From CAVQJU01 sp963729215 (GTDB lineage Bacteria; Acidobacteriota; Vicinamibacteria; Vicinamibacterales; CAVVIG01), in the NCBI GenBank assembly GCA_963729215.1, contig CAVSND010000025.1:1-64000 (forward strand): a stretch of 64,000 bases of DNA, written 5' to 3'. This document shows, one piece after another, positions 63,595 to 64,000 of this stretch (positions are counted from its first letter, which is position 1; every line of letters begins with the position of its first letter). Made by a program: the position numbers and the translations under genes. Below the pieces are notes generated by a model. It was not told the origin of the DNA. It was given only the letters and a program-made list of their open reading frames with translations, and ran no database searches.

Positions 63595-64000
63595 GCTGAT
63601 AGGAGAGCGGCGCATTGATGTGCTGGCTCCAGAGCAGCGACACGCCCTCGAGCAGCGCCTTCACGCTGCACGGTTTTTCGACGAAGGCCTCGTTTTCCCA
63701 CATCATGACCTTCTCTTCGAAGCCGGTCGGTGTAGCCGGTGACGTAGAGGACCTTGAGGTCAGGATTCTTGAGACGCAAGCGTCTCGCGAGCTCGCAGCC
63801 GGACATCTCGGGCATCATGACGTCGGTCACGATGAGATCGAGCGAGTCGATCGATTCCGCCGCGTGCAGCGCCGCCGGACCGTCCGGCGCCACCACGACC
63901 GTGTAGCCGGCGCCCTGCAGCACGCGCTCGACGAACATGCGGATTCTTCGTCGTCGATCACGAGAATCGTCCGCGGCGCTTCGGGCACCGGTTCCATCGC
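63584..64000 (-). CDS. Response-regulator receiver domain, partial (frameshifted)
   Basis: The gene runs off the right edge. A CheY-like receiver contains LVIDDEE, the phosphoacceptor Asp in LDLIVTDVMMPEMSG, and the Lys in the reconstructed FVEKPCS. Two frame breaks are present: an extra base in CTTCGAAG (near 63722), and a mismatch near the window end that needs two bases removed or one added. The upstream residues PVPEAPRT before the receiver suggest it is the C-terminus of a hybrid histidine kinase (inference). Confidence 0.75.

Overview
The window is high-GC bacterial DNA with no rRNA, tRNA or CRISPR array that I could see. The gene content points to an Acidobacteriota genome, probably Vicinamibacteria-like (inference). 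The pointers are TonB receptors with an N-terminal carboxypeptidase-regulatory domain, a VWA-type 'acidobacterial' protein beside one, a PadR regulator with a permease-prefix-like membrane partner, a CRTAC1/ASPIC-UnbV protein coupled to a TPR protein, a DUF3300-DUF2950 pair, and many secreted proteins of unknown function. Several genes are split by small indels, almost always one inserted base. These are most simply sequencing or assembly errors, and I describe those genes as single reconstructed coding regions.

Layout. 1-12.2 kb: two collinear paralogues of a secreted G8-domain/beta-helix protein (1-2738 and 9520-12209, both minus) flank a patchy accessory segment. That segment holds short unrelated genes, a serine-recombinase remnant, a PadR/membrane operon with a palindromic operator, a lipoprotein and a putative HExxH secreted protein. 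12.4-18.4 kb: a RetSat/CrtI-like flavoprotein, a BAAT-type hydrolase, then more short unrelated genes. Both accessory stretches (3.1-9.4 kb and 16.2-17.8 kb) carry a short dispersed repeat, always in the same orientation, in the gaps between genes.

18.8-25.3 kb: one giant surface or secreted protein of about 2,180 residues with an FN3 domain, 17 nearly identical IPT/TIG repeats and 7 further beta-sandwich repeats. 25.5-37.5 kb: VOC and SpoIIAA-like proteins, a cytochrome c-PQQ dehydrogenase, the DUF2950/DUF3300 pair, an alpha/beta hydrolase, a GNAT acetyltransferase, small secreted or membrane proteins, and the CRTAC1-TPR pair. 37.7-50.9 kb: a large TonB receptor with a VWA protein, a GlcG/HbpS-like protein, a spermidine-synthase-like membrane protein, a fused class III extradiol (gallate-type) dioxygenase divergent from an SQR-like flavoprotein, and a siderophore-type TonB receptor behind a Fur-box-like palindrome.

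51-64 kb: DinB, a DGPF/YciI protein with an ECF42-type sigma factor and a SnoaL-like secreted protein, a J-domain protein, a RodZ-like HTH protein, secreted proteins, PilZ, bactofilin, a B3-like metallo-beta-lactamase-fold enzyme, an aldehyde dehydrogenase and part of a response regulator.

The most unusual non-coding content is a set of intergenic palindromic elements. Copies of a heptamer-phased hairpin family sit at 28.4, 34.4, 42.2, 47.2, 53.9 and 56.8 kb. A 9-bp-phased palindrome lies at 61.76-61.86 kb, and further long hairpins lie at 37.5, 51.0 and 61.9 kb.
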